This document shows positions 33,810 through 47,246 of a stretch of DNA of 64,000 nucleotides, in pieces. Every line of letters starts with the position of its first letter. Within the stretch, counting starts at the first letter, position 1. The position numbers and the translations under genes were made by a program. Under the pieces are notes generated by a model, which searched no databases, was not told the DNA's origin, and worked only from the letters and a program-made list of their open reading frames with translations. Origin of the DNA: Delphinus delphis (lineage: Eukaryota; Chordata; Mammalia; Artiodactyla; Delphinidae); NCBI RefSeq assembly GCF_949987515.2, contig NC_082689.1, forward strand, positions 64,127,246-64,191,245, written 5' to 3'.

Positions 33810-35410
33810 CAGCTTCTAAAAACCAATCAGTCCACTTTTCTGTCTGAGGGAAAATAAGACATTTTGAGAAAAGTCACAAATCAGGGCCACTGTGTGTATA
33901 CTCTTTGTAATACATGTTCCCCTGGAAAAAAATTGTAATAAATACAAAAGGACCTGAGAAATATGCCTCAATTAGAGTAAAATACACCTCTTTCACTGGG
34001 CTAAATGCACACCTGTAACTACCTACTCCTCCATGGAACTGTGATACATGTGACGGAGTGAGAGTGGAAATGAGTCACGCAGAATGTACTTTATTTTTAA
34101 AAAAATGTATTCCTTGGGGGAGTTTTAGATAAATGACTGAATGTCATTTCATTTCTGAGGTCTTTGCTCAGGAAGCCAAGTGTGCAGAGCGAAACCATCT
34201 GCACAAGGTCAAAGATGGGTGAGCTGCTGCAAGACGCTCCCCCTGCACGAGCCCCCGCCAAAGCCGCAGGCACCAGCTCGTTTCCTCCGCATTGTTACCT
34301 GGAAGACGGCAGATACCTGGAATCATGCAGAATCCAACAACGTATGTTCCCAGATCGATAGAGCTGAGCACACTGTGAAATCTCTAGGATGAGAGAAGAC
34401 ACCACATATGCCCACACTGTACCACCGCCACGGCAACAGTTTTTAATTTTTGTAAAGCAATTATCAACTTATGTATAAATGATTACAGTATCTGAGTTCC
34501 AAGATCTTTGGAAAAATCTGACGTTGCAATCAAAACATAATTGAGCTATTTCAGAATAGAAAGCCTATTTTCTCCTTAAAACATATAAAGAGCTAAAAAT
34601 TAAACAATGACCCATTTAGAACAGAATTGCTTCACTGCAATTTTTTAAGGGTACATTTTAAGTGAACGTCCCTGCTTGATGAAAAGTTTCTATAGTTTAA
34701 TACTGATATTTCCCAGCCTGGGATGTGTGTGTCTCTCTGCATGTGTGTGTTTGTGGGTGTGTTGGGCGGTGGGTGGATGTGGTCAGCAGTGATGAGTTAA
34801 TTTCCTCAAGTGATCTGATCCGAAAACCCATCGGCAATCATTTGCAGCCTAAATAAATAATGTCTTGTACATATAGGACTATTATTGTTTCAAACGTATG
34901 TAAATGCTCTCATAAGAAAAATGCTAATTCATTTTAAAGTGCTGTTGACTTCATTGCAGATTTTTGTTATTACTGGTTTTTAATTCCATGGAATAAAAAA
35001 CATAGCAATTACCTACGGGCAACTGTAACATTTTAAATGTTAAGAAGGAGTTCTTCTGGAGTAGATGAGCTGAGATAATGTCTTTCAAGAGCTACTGATA
35101 AAGTGCTTGTACAGGGACTTAGTAGAGATATACAAATAATGGTGATATGATAGATATAATGGATTTTCGATTATGAATGAGTCACATTATAAGAAGCACT
35201 AAGCCATTTGGTTATATTAAGTCTAGATGTTTGGGTCTAGCCCTGAAATAAAACACTTAGAAAACAATTAACAGCTGTTGCCTCTGGGGATAGGAGTGGA
35301 CTCCTGTGAGCAGCCAGTGCAAAGGCCCTTCTTTTTATTCTCCATACAACTATATTGTTTGAATCGTTTATAACAACCATGAATTCAAACCTTGCTTTTA
35401 TATTTTAAAG
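33810..35410. other. Mostly unique DNA
   Basis: A T/G-rich patch at 34724-34775. A GC-richer stretch at 34170-34330 has frames on both strands with no recognised homology. About 35240-35400 may be an old L1-type 3' UTR (GTTGCCTCTGGGGATAGGAG), weakly supported. Confidence 0.45.
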
Positions 35411-35495
35411 GATATAACTGAATCACTTTGCTGTACAGCAGAAGTTAACACAGCATTGTAAATGAACTATATTTCAATAAAAAAGATAATAAATT
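35411..35495 (+). mobile_element. L1 3' end, very short
   Basis: ATATAACTGAATCACTTTGC, TGTACAGCAGAAGTTAACACAG and CATTGTAAATGAACTATATTTC followed by AATAAAAAAG are the last roughly 85 bases of a cetartiodactyl-type L1. No coding part remains. Confidence 0.85.
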
Positions 35496-36580
35496 AGAAA
35501 AAACAAAAATAATTTCAAGAAAAGCAACCACACCAAATAAGATCCACAGTCTCTCTGGAGCTCAGGGAGGTGCTGGCTCCCTCTTCTGTGTATTTATTCT
35601 CTTCTACTAGGCTTGGATTAGGAGCCTGAGAATTGCTTCTCATTCTTTATAACTTTGGAGCCTGCTCCCAACTTGACAATCATTTTCACCACATGCTGGG
35701 ACCTGGGCTGCACACTTCCCATGAGGTCTGAGCTCCCAGGGAGGACTGCAGAGCAAGCTCCGTATCACCACGTCCATGTGTTTGGGGTCTACAGGACTGC
35801 GGTATATTCCCACCCAACTGTGTTTTGTTGTGCAGATGCCTACGGATGCAGAGAGAAAGAATGATTCTCGCCTCCTGCCACCAAACATGTGTTGGCACAC
35901 CCCAGGGAGCATGTGTGAAATCCTACTGTGTCCTACACCAGGAGGAGATTATAGCTGGCTGGTCCATGGTGGCTTCTTTCCACGATAACTCTATGAGAGC
36001 TGATATTCAGGGTTAGGGATGTATACAAATCATGTGATATTTAATGTGTTTAGATTCAAAAAGCTGTAGCAAATTCCATGCAACACTTGCTAATATGGTA
36101 AGTTAATCTAAAATACTTTAAATTCTGTCCCCAAAAAATGCTGCCATGCTAAATTACCCCAAGTTAAGTAACGTCATGTAGTATTATGGCATGACATTCA
36201 GGTAGCTCATTGTAGCCAATAAAAACATTTATATCCTTTAGGGAGATTTCATGGAAAGCAGATGCACTGTATTTTTTTTTTCTAAGGAATTTAGTCCAAT
36301 TTTAGTAATGCATATGTGAGGTGGATAAAACACTACAAATAAAAGATTCTGGTTTTTATTTTATGCATAAACTAGACCTTGTTATTTTAAGTATAGTACA
36401 AGGGAAATGAATTATTTAAATCTAAGGTTCACATTTTCATTTCTGTCTGTCATATCTATATAGATTTTCCTTATTCATTCAAAGGAAGGACAAATAAGAT
36501 GGGGTGACTTTCCTGATGGATGGTTTTTTTGATTTAGGACCAATATACACTAACTGGCTTTGTTTTCACTATGGTGTATA
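35496..36580. other. No recognised feature
   Basis: The GC-richer stretch 35640-36000 has several overlapping frames on both strands, none convincing. Otherwise AT-rich unique DNA. Confidence 0.45.
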
Positions 36581-36725
36581 TGTATATATGTACACACAGT
36601 ATATACTATATATGAGAAATATATATATATATACACACACACAGTTTTTATTACTTAACTTTCAATTCTCTCTGTCTTTCCACACACATACACACACACA
36701 CAAACATACTCACACACACACACTT
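36581..36725. repeat. AT, AC and CA microsatellite cluster
   Basis: GTATATGTATATATG, an (AT)n run at 36618-36634, then (AC)n arrays at 36633-36643 and 36681-36723 separated by about 40 bases of non-repetitive sequence. A compound simple repeat. Confidence 0.9.
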
Positions 36726-36767
36726 ATATATTCAGATCAGAATATGACTATATAATCTAGCCAAGCT

Positions 36768-37221
36768 TGTGCGGACAAAGAATGTCACCTGCCATTTCAG
36801 TGAACAAAGGATGTTGAGGCCATCAAGGCTTCAGCCACTGCAGCCACCCCTGATGGTACACCCTGAGGGGAAGTGAGGATGGAGATAAACAGGATATTGG
36901 CCCTAGATAGTTAAGGTGCATATCAAAGGAATGATTTCATTAAGCCCAGACTCTTACATCTTCCCATGCATACAATATCACTAAATTCATTAATGTGAGA
37001 TGTCTGGGTTTTTTTTAGTTAGCAGTAATCTTTTGATGTTCGACTACCTGTTTTTTCCTGTAAAAAACTCCTATATATCTTGGTTCCTCCCTAACCTGTT
37101 CAGAACAGTCGAACTACCTGAGAGGTGTATCCCAGGACTATCCCTTTTAGTCCTCTGTAAGGTCCTCGAGTAAAACATAATTCTCAACTTTTAGGTTGTG
37201 CATTTTTTTTTTCAGTCAACA
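36768..37221 (+). mobile_element. Solo LTR of an endogenous retrovirus
   Basis: About 450 bp with LTR-type signals in plus order: CTCCTATATATCTTGG as promoter region (37068-37083), AGTAAAAC as a degenerate poly(A) signal (about 37170), CTCAACTTTTAGGTTGTGC and the end TTTTTCAGTCAACA. I recall very similar U5 ends in artiodactyl retroviral LTRs. The TG start at 36768 is a guess and no target duplication was found. It is not closely related to the other two LTRs here. Confidence 0.65.
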
Positions 37222-40200
37222 CATACATTGTCAAGTAGCCAGTGCATCAACTCATTATTCATATGGGTGATTGGCTCTTTCACCTTTTTTCACCTTTCAC
37301 CTTGATGGATTTTTGTCACATAGAAACAACCCTCAATGAATACATTCAGTGAGTGGCTCTTTTGAAATAGTTTTTCATGTATGGTTTCTAAATTCAGGTC
37401 CGGAGAATGCTTCCTTTTTACAAATGCTTTCTCTAGACTACACCTCTCAAAGCTAAGTGAGCTTAGGGCATAAAAGCTGTGCATCTAAACTCTTCATGAT
37501 CTAGGAGAACTGATCAAGGTCAGGTCTCCTTTACAGAACTGCCTATCCCCAGGCACAAAAACAAGGATCAACAGAATCCTTCCTTTTGGGACCTCAACAG
37601 AAACTTCTCTTTTATAAGAGTGAAAAAATAAGCTTAAATAGAGTGTGAGGCCAAGTTATTTCCAGAAAAATTTTCAATACTAAGGAATAATTCCGGAGCC
37701 TCAAAGATCTACGGTTAGGTAGGAAAGCTGAGTTGCCGCTATTTTTAGCATATTTACTACTTGCATTTTAGTTTGGAACTCGTATTTACATATTGTTATG
37801 TTTTGTTTTGATTTTGCTCTGTTGAGGAGGAGGATTTATTGATATCAGGAGGGTTGTGAATAGGGTGTGGTGATAGTGAGTCACGCGCAGGAAGGTACAG
37901 GTGGCAGTTGTCCCTTCCTAAACATCTGATTTAATGGTAAGAAATACTCCAGAGGTTGTTTGATCATGGGAATAATTAACCTTGAGGTTCCAAATTTTAA
38001 AAGGCATCACACAAGGATGCCTAGCACTGACGATCCTGGGAGCTGCTTATATGTCCCATGTTTTTCCTTCTGGGCTTCCTGTCTCAATGATTTTATGTCC
38101 GTGAAATAAAATAATGGGAAAAAATTCAGCAGGATGGACATAGAGTTAATATTGAAATGCTATCATTTCCTCAGCATGAACTTTTTATACTCAACAAATG
38201 TCTGATGAGAAAAGATTTGTATCGGGCCCTATTCTAGGCACTCGGAAACACATTAGTGCACAAAACAGAAAAACACCCCTGCTCTGGTGAAGCTTATGTT
38301 CTAGGGGAAGAAACGATATGCATGCACACCTTGTGTATATACACAATGCATTAATAGAACTTTCATTGAAGGCAGACAGAAATTACATTAAAACTAAGAG
38401 TCTCTGTCTGCGGGGTCGTGTACACATTTCAGATTTCATAAAGTAATTAAATTGCCCTTTAACATTTGCTTAAACTTTCCCCCTCAATTCTTAATGAGAT
38501 TACAATCTCTTCACAGTTCGACAAGAGCAGGAACAGGCACAAGGAATAAAGCTATGAAGAGTCATTTAGAGTGTTCTAGAAAGTGTGACTTCTCAAAACT
38601 TAAAATCAGGTTTAATGATTTGGATGGAAACAATTGTTCGAGCTCTCTCTTTACATCAGCTGGACCATCACTTTTAGTAAAAGTTAGTAAATTAAAAAAA
38701 ATCTTCCCAACATATTGTGGTAATTTTTCTTGGTTTCTGAAAATGATGGTCTCTTTTTGAGAGTTTTGATACATTTCATCAACACTGAGACAAATGCTTA
38801 GATGTTCCATTCACAGAGAAAACTGTTACAGAATCAAGAGGCTGCATCTAGTACCATGTTAAGGAAGTGATATCTACGGCAACGTAAACTGGAGTGCGTT
38901 CACTGAAATCATAGAATTTCAACCCCTTGCAATATTTCTTCACGCAAGAGTGCCTCTAAATAGATGAAAACTCATTTGGCATTCAAAATATCTACTGAAG
39001 CCCTACCATGGATCAGATATTGTAATACACACTGGGAAAGGCTAAGTCATGGGTCATATTCTCAAGAAGCCAACAGCAAATAGGGGAGTCAGAAATATAG
39101 ACAATATAACTATAAATCAGTGTTATAATGATGGCATATTTAAGGTGATGTACAAAAATGGCCAAGACCGTCCTCTATTCCATGGCCTCTCGAAAATGTT
39201 CCCGCAATCTCCCTTATCAAGCCTGCTCACTAGAAAAACAGCTTTATTTTTACTAATTTCTGTTTAATGTCTGGCATAATCCATCAGGTTCATTTGTGTT
39301 TTACCCTGTTCTCAGAGAAAAAGATAAAATATCTGTTTACAATTTCCTTATAAAACCCTTTGTTTTAAAATCAGAAAATTATTGCAACACAAAAAAAATA
39401 TTTTAACTGGTGAATTTACTTAAATACCATCTCTTTCCAACAAAGATTTCAGGGGCAGAAAGCAGAAGATATAATCATAAGGCAAATAAAAAAGAAATAG
39501 AAAATAGACCCAAGTTATAAGCAGTCAGATAAATTAACTGCAAGAGTTATTGTTACTAATAGCTGGGGGCTTTTTTAGATTTGAATTTGAGCTTCCCGGC
39601 AGCCAGTGCAAAGATGAGAAATGTGGCAAGTTAGTTACATAATTAGAAATATAATGACAAGTATAAATATGCCAGTTTTTCAGGGGAGATCAAGTTATTT
39701 TGACATTAAATCTAGAACAGCTTTTACATGGAGAGAGAAGATTAAATTATATAATGGCCACTATCCACATATTGAAGCATATTTCACACAACCAGTCCAA
39801 TAAAATCCAAGGACAAATATTAAAGCAAATTTAGTGAAGGCAGTTCCAGAAGGAAGAAGATCACTATGATATAAACACATGGCTCAGGATATGGATACAT
39901 GGATAAATCAATTGCCCTCCACTTTCCTCCAAAGCACTCCTTCATCTGGCATTAGAAGTATCTGCATTGCTGACAAGTCAAGATTAATTCTTTGGAAAAA
40001 ACCTTGGAGAGCTGATTTTCTATAATTCTGCTTGATGGTGGATGGATGGTCTATAAGCTTTGAAATGTAAATCAACCAGTGGTAGGACTGCTAGTTTACG
40101 GTGAAAAGATGAGAAAACAAACCAGCCTGGATCCTTGCTTGTACAGGATGTGGAAGACATTCCATCTTAACACAGAAATGAGCTAACGGAATCAGGATTC

Positions 40201-42701
40201 TCCAGAGACACATGATTGGACTGATTCTAAGACTTTAATAAATATCCCAAACATTAACATAGAACAGACAAAAACTGGTTTTATGGGGGAATTACTTTTA
40301 AGACAGATATAACAAATTATTTTAGTTAATTCAGGCAAATAAATGGGCAATTGGGCCAAAAAAATCAATAATGACTCTAAGCAGGACAAAAAGAAAGCAA
40401 CCCACATGCAAAATAGAGTTCTTCAGAGGCTTTTTTTCCCCCTCTAATTAAAATTTTCAAAAGGGAGCACTGGTTTCATAGGGTCCCAGAATATTCTTCC
40501 CCTTAGATTTCTGTTCTAGAGAAATAATATCGAATTGTTTCTTCCTTTCCTTATAATTTTGAATCTCTTTTAATAATCTTTTAACCCTCTTAACCATATA
40601 TCTGCTACACAGGTTCTTGGGAAAATGCAAATTATAGTTTCCCAGTAGAATTTTAATCCAAATACTCAGAGAAGCAAAGGAAAGCTGAGTTTGGTGGTGG
40701 AAACCTGGCTGTGCGATCACAGTGCTCACCAAGACTGCCTCTTAACCAAGTTACCTCTCCCACTTCCCCCATTTATTTGTTCTTGTTCAGAACCCATTGT
40801 TTGCAATCAGAAAGCAAGCAAGTACTTGAGGCTCTGAGGTCTATTTTACACCAATCCATATATAATTTCAAAGGTAGAAAAGGAAAGCCATTTCTTCTTT
40901 ATCTTGATATTGGTAATCGGAGCTCTGTGAGACTATTTACCTTCCATCTGCCACGGAGGCCATGAGATGAAAGCAAGGTGAGAAACAGCACAGTCTTTGA
41001 TCATTTTGACTTTGTGGAACTGGGTGGCCCAGATGAAAGTTAACAGTTTATCACATATGTGCATCCCCTCTTAAACTTTTTAAAAGAGGTAAATGAAAAG
41101 GATTTGTTCAACAAATAGCATGTTAGAAAAACAGTGACAATGAAGTTGACCTTTCTGTTACATCAAAGGGGCCTTACTAAGTGCCTTATGGATAAATTTC
41201 AAGGTTGAGGAAAATAACTGCTACACAGCAAAGATTTTGGTTTTTGTTCTTTTTTTCCCTGTTGGCTTATTTAGAGAAGGCTCAAAATTTTAAACTGCCA
41301 GTTAAATTGGGTGCCTGTTAAATGAGGGAATTTGCAACATACAGTTTATTAAATGCTCTGGTTAATGTTATACAGAGTATAACAAAGGAGCTGGTACTCC
41401 TACTAGGTTTTTTAATGCAAAGGTGAATCAACAGAAAAAAAAAAAGTTTTCTTTTACTTTATTGACTAAGGCAATGTATTCTAGTGTGTATTTCTTTATT
41501 AAAAACATCAAATTTAACCAGACTTATCTGAGTAAGACATACATTCATTAGGCTCACTGTAAGGTTTTAGTTTATTCAGTGATAATACAGCTGAAAAAAT
41601 AATTGAGTTGGACGAGTGTTAAACACAGAAGAACAAATTTCTGTTTCAAGAAACATTAGCAATATTCCTCAGCAGTTAGAGACAGACCTCCAGAATATGA
41701 GGAGGACTCAGAGCACTTGAAGTAGCAAAAATTGCATAATACGCCCACTGAGGCTCCGTCTTCCTACTGAAATATCTGGTGGTGGAAACTCCCAAATTCC
41801 TCTATTTGGGGGAAATCACGTTTGAAAAATGAGCCAGTTTTGAAGTAAAAAGTGAATCAGCTGAGAGGTAGAGTCTCAGGCTGATTTCTTCATCCTTTCC
41901 CCCGTGGGATAAGAGTGAAGGAGCTGTGCTTAAAAGAGGAAAGGAGTTCAAGGAATTGAGAGAGAGAGACAGTCTGTATCCTATAACATCCTAACATTTG
42001 AAAAAAAATGAATGAATATCCATCATTCAGATGTTTGTTAACTAGATGCCATGCAGGTCAAACATCAGGTTGGGAGCTGCAGTTTTCAGTTCTAAAAATA
42101 AAAAATGATGGACGATGCCTGCTTTATCCTTTGAGTCACCAAAACATCAATCATTTGGGTTATTTATACTGGGGAAAGGTTAGTTCCTACCTGGTCCCCA
42201 TTCTTTTTGGACTCTTCCTTAGTAACAGGATTTTGCTCCCATCTGTACCCTTCCTATACTCCAGGAAAGGCAGACTCCAGCTCCAAATGAGTCACTGATC
42301 TAAGCCACTCCATGGTGGCCTCATTTCCTCTGTCAGTGATTGCGTTATGCGGGCACATTTGATTCAATTCAATGAGACTTGAAAGGAGATTTGCTGAGGG
42401 CTTCTGGGAACGGTTTCCTTCACTCTGAGAAAAAGGCATACATCCTCCCTTTTATGCTGCCACACATTAATGTGTCTACACTGTGAGCAAGGAGAGTGGA
42501 AAGATGGAGGGAATGGGAATCTGGGTTCCAAAGGACGTGGTTGAATTAACCAATCCTGGGCTTACCTGACTTCCACACGCTTGTGGTTATTAGAGATAAA
42601 TTCCCTGAAGGCACCTTAACTGATCAATTTCTAGTCCCCTCAACTACACCTTCCATTTCTTTTTCCTCTTCATCCTCCAACCCTATTTACCCTATTTATC
42701 T
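37222..42701. other. 5.5 kb without young repeats or genes
   Basis: The longest quiet stretch of the window. Degraded traces of a common old mammalian repeat occur at 38206-38330 (CCCTATTCTAGGCACTCGG...GAAGCTTATGTTCTAGGGG) and 38980-39160. No SINE, L1 tail, LTR or convincing reading frame. Frames of 70-100 codons on both strands carry no motif that I recognise. Confidence 0.5.
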
Positions 42702-42815
42702 AACCTTCTATCTATCTATCTATCTTTCTACCTACCTACCCAATTACCTACCTATCTACCTACTATTATCTATCTATCTATCGTCTACCTACCTACCTAC
42801 CTACCATCTATCTAT
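42702..42815 (+). repeat. (TCTA)n/(CTAC)n microsatellite
   Basis: About 110 bases of TATC and CTAC tetranucleotide words with interruptions, in blocks that switch between the two motifs. It lies just before an L2 3' end. Confidence 0.93.
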
Positions 42816-42884
42816 AATTCTGTCCTCCTGTCTTGGTTTTGTTCCTGAAAGTCTTTCTTTTGGGCTCTTACAATAATTGCTAAT

Positions 42885-43436
42885 TGATCTCCCTGTCTGT
42901 AGCACTGGTCTCTGGATACTTCCAGCAGACTGCAACCATCCTGCCTTTTCTAGAAGGGAAACTGAATCACATTATTCTCTCACTTAAATTCTTTAGCAGT
43001 GTCTTACTATTGGGAATGGTGAATATGAGTCCAAATTATTTTCATGTTTACAAGGTATTCTATAATCTGGTTCTTGCCGAGCTTTCTATCCTGAAATAAT
43101 CTTTATTAGGTATTGTTTAACTGGCTCCTATTCATCCCTCAAGACGCAGCTAAAAAGCAAGAAGTCCCCTCTGAGGTACTGCTGACCCATTCAGCTCATT
43201 GATCACTCCCTCTTTGTGCCACCTCAGTATCTTGCAGGTAACTTTATCAATACTTGTCTCACAATATTCTTTGTATTTGTATACAAATCTCTTGTATTTG
43301 TTTGTAAGTCTGCCTTCTTCAATAAGCAACAAACTCCTTGAAGCCAGGGGCTATGCCTTATTTACTTCTAAATCTTTAGTGCTCAACCTAGTGATTTGCT
43401 TATACTAGGTGTTTAATAAATATATTGTGATTGATT
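42885..43436 (+). mobile_element. L2 LINE 3' end
   Basis: Collinear with mammalian LINE-2: GATCTCCCTGTCTGTAGC, TTCTATAATCTGGTTCTTGCC, CTCCTATTCATCCCTCAAGACGCAG, AGTCCCCTCTGAGG, CTCCTTGAAGCCAGGGGCTATGCC, then CTAGGTGTTTAATAAATATATTG. It holds the end of ORF2 and the 3' UTR; all frames are broken. Confidence 0.88.
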
Positions 43437-44167
43437 CTAGAGGGAGGTCTACAGTGCAAAGGTGTGACATTTTAACTCAAGAGAGTTTAATTTTCAGGGT
43501 GAGAAATGTATATAACATCTCTTCTACCTTTACCTTGAGCTAATAATGCCTATGTCGTGATATGGGGGAGATCAATGTCATAATAACCAGGATCCCATCA
43601 AAGAGATTAAATTATTATTTTTTGATTTGCATTTGTTTTGGAAAATCATTCAGAAGCTATTCAGAAGCCTCTCGGAAGTCATAAGTTACGTTAAATAATG
43701 ATCAAAGTATGAATTGTTCAACAGATCAATCCGTAAAGAAGTAGTTACTGCATGTACGAGATCCAATGATCCAAAGATCAAAACAATGTAATTTTTATCC
43801 CCATTTATAAGGAGAAAATACAATTTTGGCTAAGGGTGTATCATAATGTTCACAGAAACATGGCAGCCTTGATCCACGCTTACTTTATGTGGAGAAAATT
43901 TATGGCTTTCTTCACAAAATGCATGAAATGGATTCATTATATGACCCTCTGGGCACATGTGCTCTATATTAGAGGCCTGATCAAATGATCATATTGACAG
44001 CAAAGTCAAGTGAGGAAATAAAATTCTATAGCAAAAATTCCTCATTATTATCCTTCAGAGACTGCCCAAGTAGACCCTGTTCAAGGAGAAGGCAGTATAC
44101 TGAAGCCAGATTTTGGATGTACAAGACTGCTCTGAATTTGCGATCTGCCTAATTTTGACTTGGAAAA
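43437..44167. other. No recognised feature
   Basis: About 0.7 kb of AT-rich unique-looking DNA. Confidence 0.5.
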
Positions 44168-44410
44168 GCCTACTGGTTAAAGCATGGCCCCCAGAGTAAG
44201 GCTGCCCAGATAGGAATCCTACTACTCACTAGCTGTGTGTCCTTGGTTGAGTTCCTTACCCTCTCTGTGCTTTTGTTTCCCCAAGTGTAAGTGGGGGTGA
44301 CAATAATGCCTATCTATAGGGCTGTCATGAGGATTTAAATGTGTTAATGTTTGTAAAACACTTAGAACACTGCCTGGCACATAGGAAGTGCTATGCAAGT
44401 GTTTGCTGGG
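44168..44410 (+). mobile_element. MIR SINE, near full length
   Basis: A well-preserved plus-strand MIR: CTACTGGTTAAAGCATGGCC, CACTAGCTGTGTGTCCTTGG, CCCTCTCTGTGCTTTTG, AGGGCTGTCATGAGGATTTAAATG, and CTGCCTGGCACATAGG. Confidence 0.9.
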
Positions 44411-45582
44411 TAAACAGTAATTTGTATTCATCTCCTGACACAGTTCCAGCAAATAAAAATCTAAAGTGGAGAGCTTTGCATTTATGCCACATCTACACGA
44501 AAGGGCAACTAGAAGAAAATAATGTAATAATGTATCTAGGAAAAAAGGAGGCACTTTGCTCAAGAACTTACTTAGGTCAATACAAATGGTAATCTCAAAC
44601 CTTTGGCTAGGCATTTTTGTAATGGGAACAGCCATTAAAAGGTAGAAAAATTGCTATTTTAAAAAACTCCTGATAGAATAGGGACTTGCACAATTTGACA
44701 GGAAAAGGAGGAACAGAGGGTTGATGGAAGGAGCCAACCAGGCTTTGCACAAGAAGGAGGAGGTGAGAGAGATGGGGTCTTTCCACTGGAAAAATGCTTT
44801 TCTTCCTCTGCATCAGTTTTAAATCCTTGCCTCTGAATTTGTGCTTGAAAAGTGTGTGATTGTATGGGTTAGGGTGGGGAGGGGACGGGGGTAGGGATGG
44901 GTGGTCCAACAGTTATCCGTTAGAGACTCAAGAATAGGAAAGCTTGGCCATAGCTTATCCAGTGGAGACATCTCAAATGGAACCAGACTCACAGCACTCA
45001 TCCCGGCCTAATAGTACGAGTGGACGGAGGCATCTAAGTCCACTCCCATCGCCCTAGTTGAGCCCCAGTGGAGTGTTAGTCTAGACCGAACAACTCAGCT
45101 TAGAAGAAATATTCCTTCAGAAAATTAGGTGCTAAAATCTCAGTTGAGACCAACTCACTGGGGAGAATTCGATTTCCCGTTTGGTGGGTTGAAACGGTCT
45201 TAGTAGATGTGCAAAAGGAAAGGGGGGCAGACCTGAGTGCCAGGGAGCAAGCCTGGGAACCTGAGTGTGCCTCCAAGGGGACAGCTGTGAAAGAACTGAT
45301 TTCTTCCAGCGCTTTTTATTGTACTAGGAGACAGTCTGATGAAGTATACAGTTAAGAAGGAATCCCCACCTCTTCTGGAATTCTCTTTAAGTATTGCTGA
45401 CCCCAGAGAAGTCTGAACCACTTGTCCACTCTTGCATGGTGGTGGCTGTGAAGAAAACGAAGGAGTAAAAGGCACAGGGAGGTGGGTCCGCCCCACCTTG
45501 GCCCTTCTGTTTGCATCTGTGCAGATCTGGTAACATCTGTGTCTATAATCTCCACGCTGTTAACCACTGGGCACAGAGTGAC
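44411..45582. other. No recognised feature
   Basis: Unique-looking DNA. A 137-codon minus-strand frame overlaps the MIR on its left and is not a gene. Confidence 0.5.
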
Positions 45583-45765
45583 TTTTTTTTTAAAATTTTT
45601 ATTGGAGTATAGTGGCTTTACAGTGTTGTGTTAGTTTCTGCTGCACAGCAAAGTGAATCAGCTGTGCACATACATATATCCCCTCTGTTTTGGATTTCTT
45701 TCCCATTTAGGTCACCACAGAGCATTGAGGAGAGCTCCCTGTGCCATACAGTAGGTTCTCATTCT
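45583..45765 (-). mobile_element. L1 3' UTR, 5'-truncated
   Basis: Minus-strand L1 end: TTTTTATTGGAGTATAGTGGC, TGTTGTGTTAGTTTCTGCTGC and CCCTGTGCCATACAGTAGGTTC. Only the 3' UTR is present. Confidence 0.88.
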
Positions 45766-45894
45766 TGATCCATGGCGGAGCTGGGAGTTACGGGAGGAGA
45801 GGGAATGCAGAGAGGCAGGGATGGAAAACTCTGGAGGGATCTACAATGACATTCACCTTCCTCAATATATACTAGAGGAAAGGGTCTTTTTGAT

Positions 45895-46000
45895 GTTGGG
45901 GTAATAATATGTATTATTATCCAATAATAAACAGTTTTCTTTGAAAAGATCTTTTCAATAATAATTGTTATTATTATAATCATCACCATCATTATTATTT
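45895..46000. repeat. AT-rich tract with 18 bp palindrome
   Basis: ATAATAAT-type words surround the perfect palindrome TTGAAAAGATCTTTTCAA at 45941-45958. AT-rich DNA of this kind is common; function is not implied. Confidence 0.85.
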
Positions 46001-46005
46001 GGAAT

Positions 46006-46215
46006 CTGCCATTATTGAGCACTTATGTGCCAGGAACTGTGCCAAAGGCTTTATTTACACTTTCATTTAATCCTTAAAATATTATGCCCATTTTGTTGGT
46101 GAGAAAATCAAGACCAGAGAGGTTAAGAAACATACTAGTGTTGTATAGTTACTGACAGAGCCAGGATTAAAACACAGATCAGTCTGACCCCCAAGCCTGT
46201 GCTCTTAACATTCTC
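46006..46215 (-). mobile_element. MIR SINE, near full length
   Basis: Minus-strand order is clear: CATTATTGAGCACTTATGTGCC, CATTTAATCCTTAAAATATTATGCCC, CAGAGAGGTTAAGAAAC, ACAGAGCCAGGATTAAAAC and CCTGTGCTCTTAAC. Confidence 0.88.
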
Positions 46216-47232
46216 TACATCCATATATATGTTAGGGTATCAGGCCCATCAGAAGGAAAGCACTATACAACCCAGCCACAAAGACATGGTGATATCTTCT
46301 TGAGGCTGAGAAAGAACTAGAAGTTATCCAATGATCTGTCTCCTGATGCATCATAAGAATTGAATAAATTATATGACACGTGAGCTTAATGGCTGGTACC
46401 AATTTTAAAAATGTCAGGAAACTCTTTGGCTTGAAAGAAATCAAGGGAGCTGTTACAGGGCTAGAATGATCTGTGTCAGAAGAGACCTGATTATCATTTC
46501 AAGTCATCTTTGCGCTTAGACTCTGCACTGGCAAGGGAGCATTGGACCCTCTGGCTGGGAGGAAATGTACATGGGAATATGATATGGGCTGGACTGGGTA
46601 CGACGCAGTCATGAAATATCATTAATTTTTCTCACATCACTCCCCCAATTCTGTTTTGTTGATTTCCCCCTTCCCTCCCTTGATCATTTTCTTGGGTTCA
46701 TTTCATAGATCTTTTGGTCATGGTGGGGACATTAGAAGAGTTTCATTTTCAAGTTATAGAGAAGTCAAGTGTCATCTAAATCAAAACTCTAATCTCTCAT
46801 CCAATATAAAGAAACTATTTCCCAGCTCAGACCTGGCGGGCCACATGGCAGGACTGGGGACATGGGCTTCTGCATTACTACTCCACTTTACTTTTCTACT
46901 TTCTCCTCTCCTCTGCACCCCATCACTATGTTGCCCCTGGCTCTGCTAGGGGCAGGAAGGAGGGGAGGGATGAGAGGAAGACCGCAAGGTCTCACCTGAA
47001 TGGGGCTCCTGTTATCTGGCATCGATATTCTTTGTGATGGCAGATACCCAAATGCTGGCTCTGGCTCATGGGGCAGATTCACGATTTCTTCAGGTGTCTG
47101 CCCATCACCTCAGTCCTCACCACCAGGACCCCCTGGCACAACTCATCACTGACACAGGTGACGTACTCTCTACTGATCTCCTCTCAGCTCCCGATCTTTG
47201 GGCTCGAGGGAACCTCTTGGGAAAGGTCCTTT
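46216..47232. other. No recognised feature
   Basis: About 1 kb of unique-looking DNA. Short frames on both strands, none convincing. Confidence 0.5.
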
Positions 47233-47246
47233 AAAGATGGCTCTAG

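Noticed and set aside
42702..42815. CRISPR-like or other spaced repeat array
   Set aside because: The units are 4 bp without unique spacers, in vertebrate DNA: a simple microsatellite.
44222..44635. 137-codon minus-strand frame
   Set aside because: Nearly half of it is antisense to the well-preserved MIR at 44168-44410.
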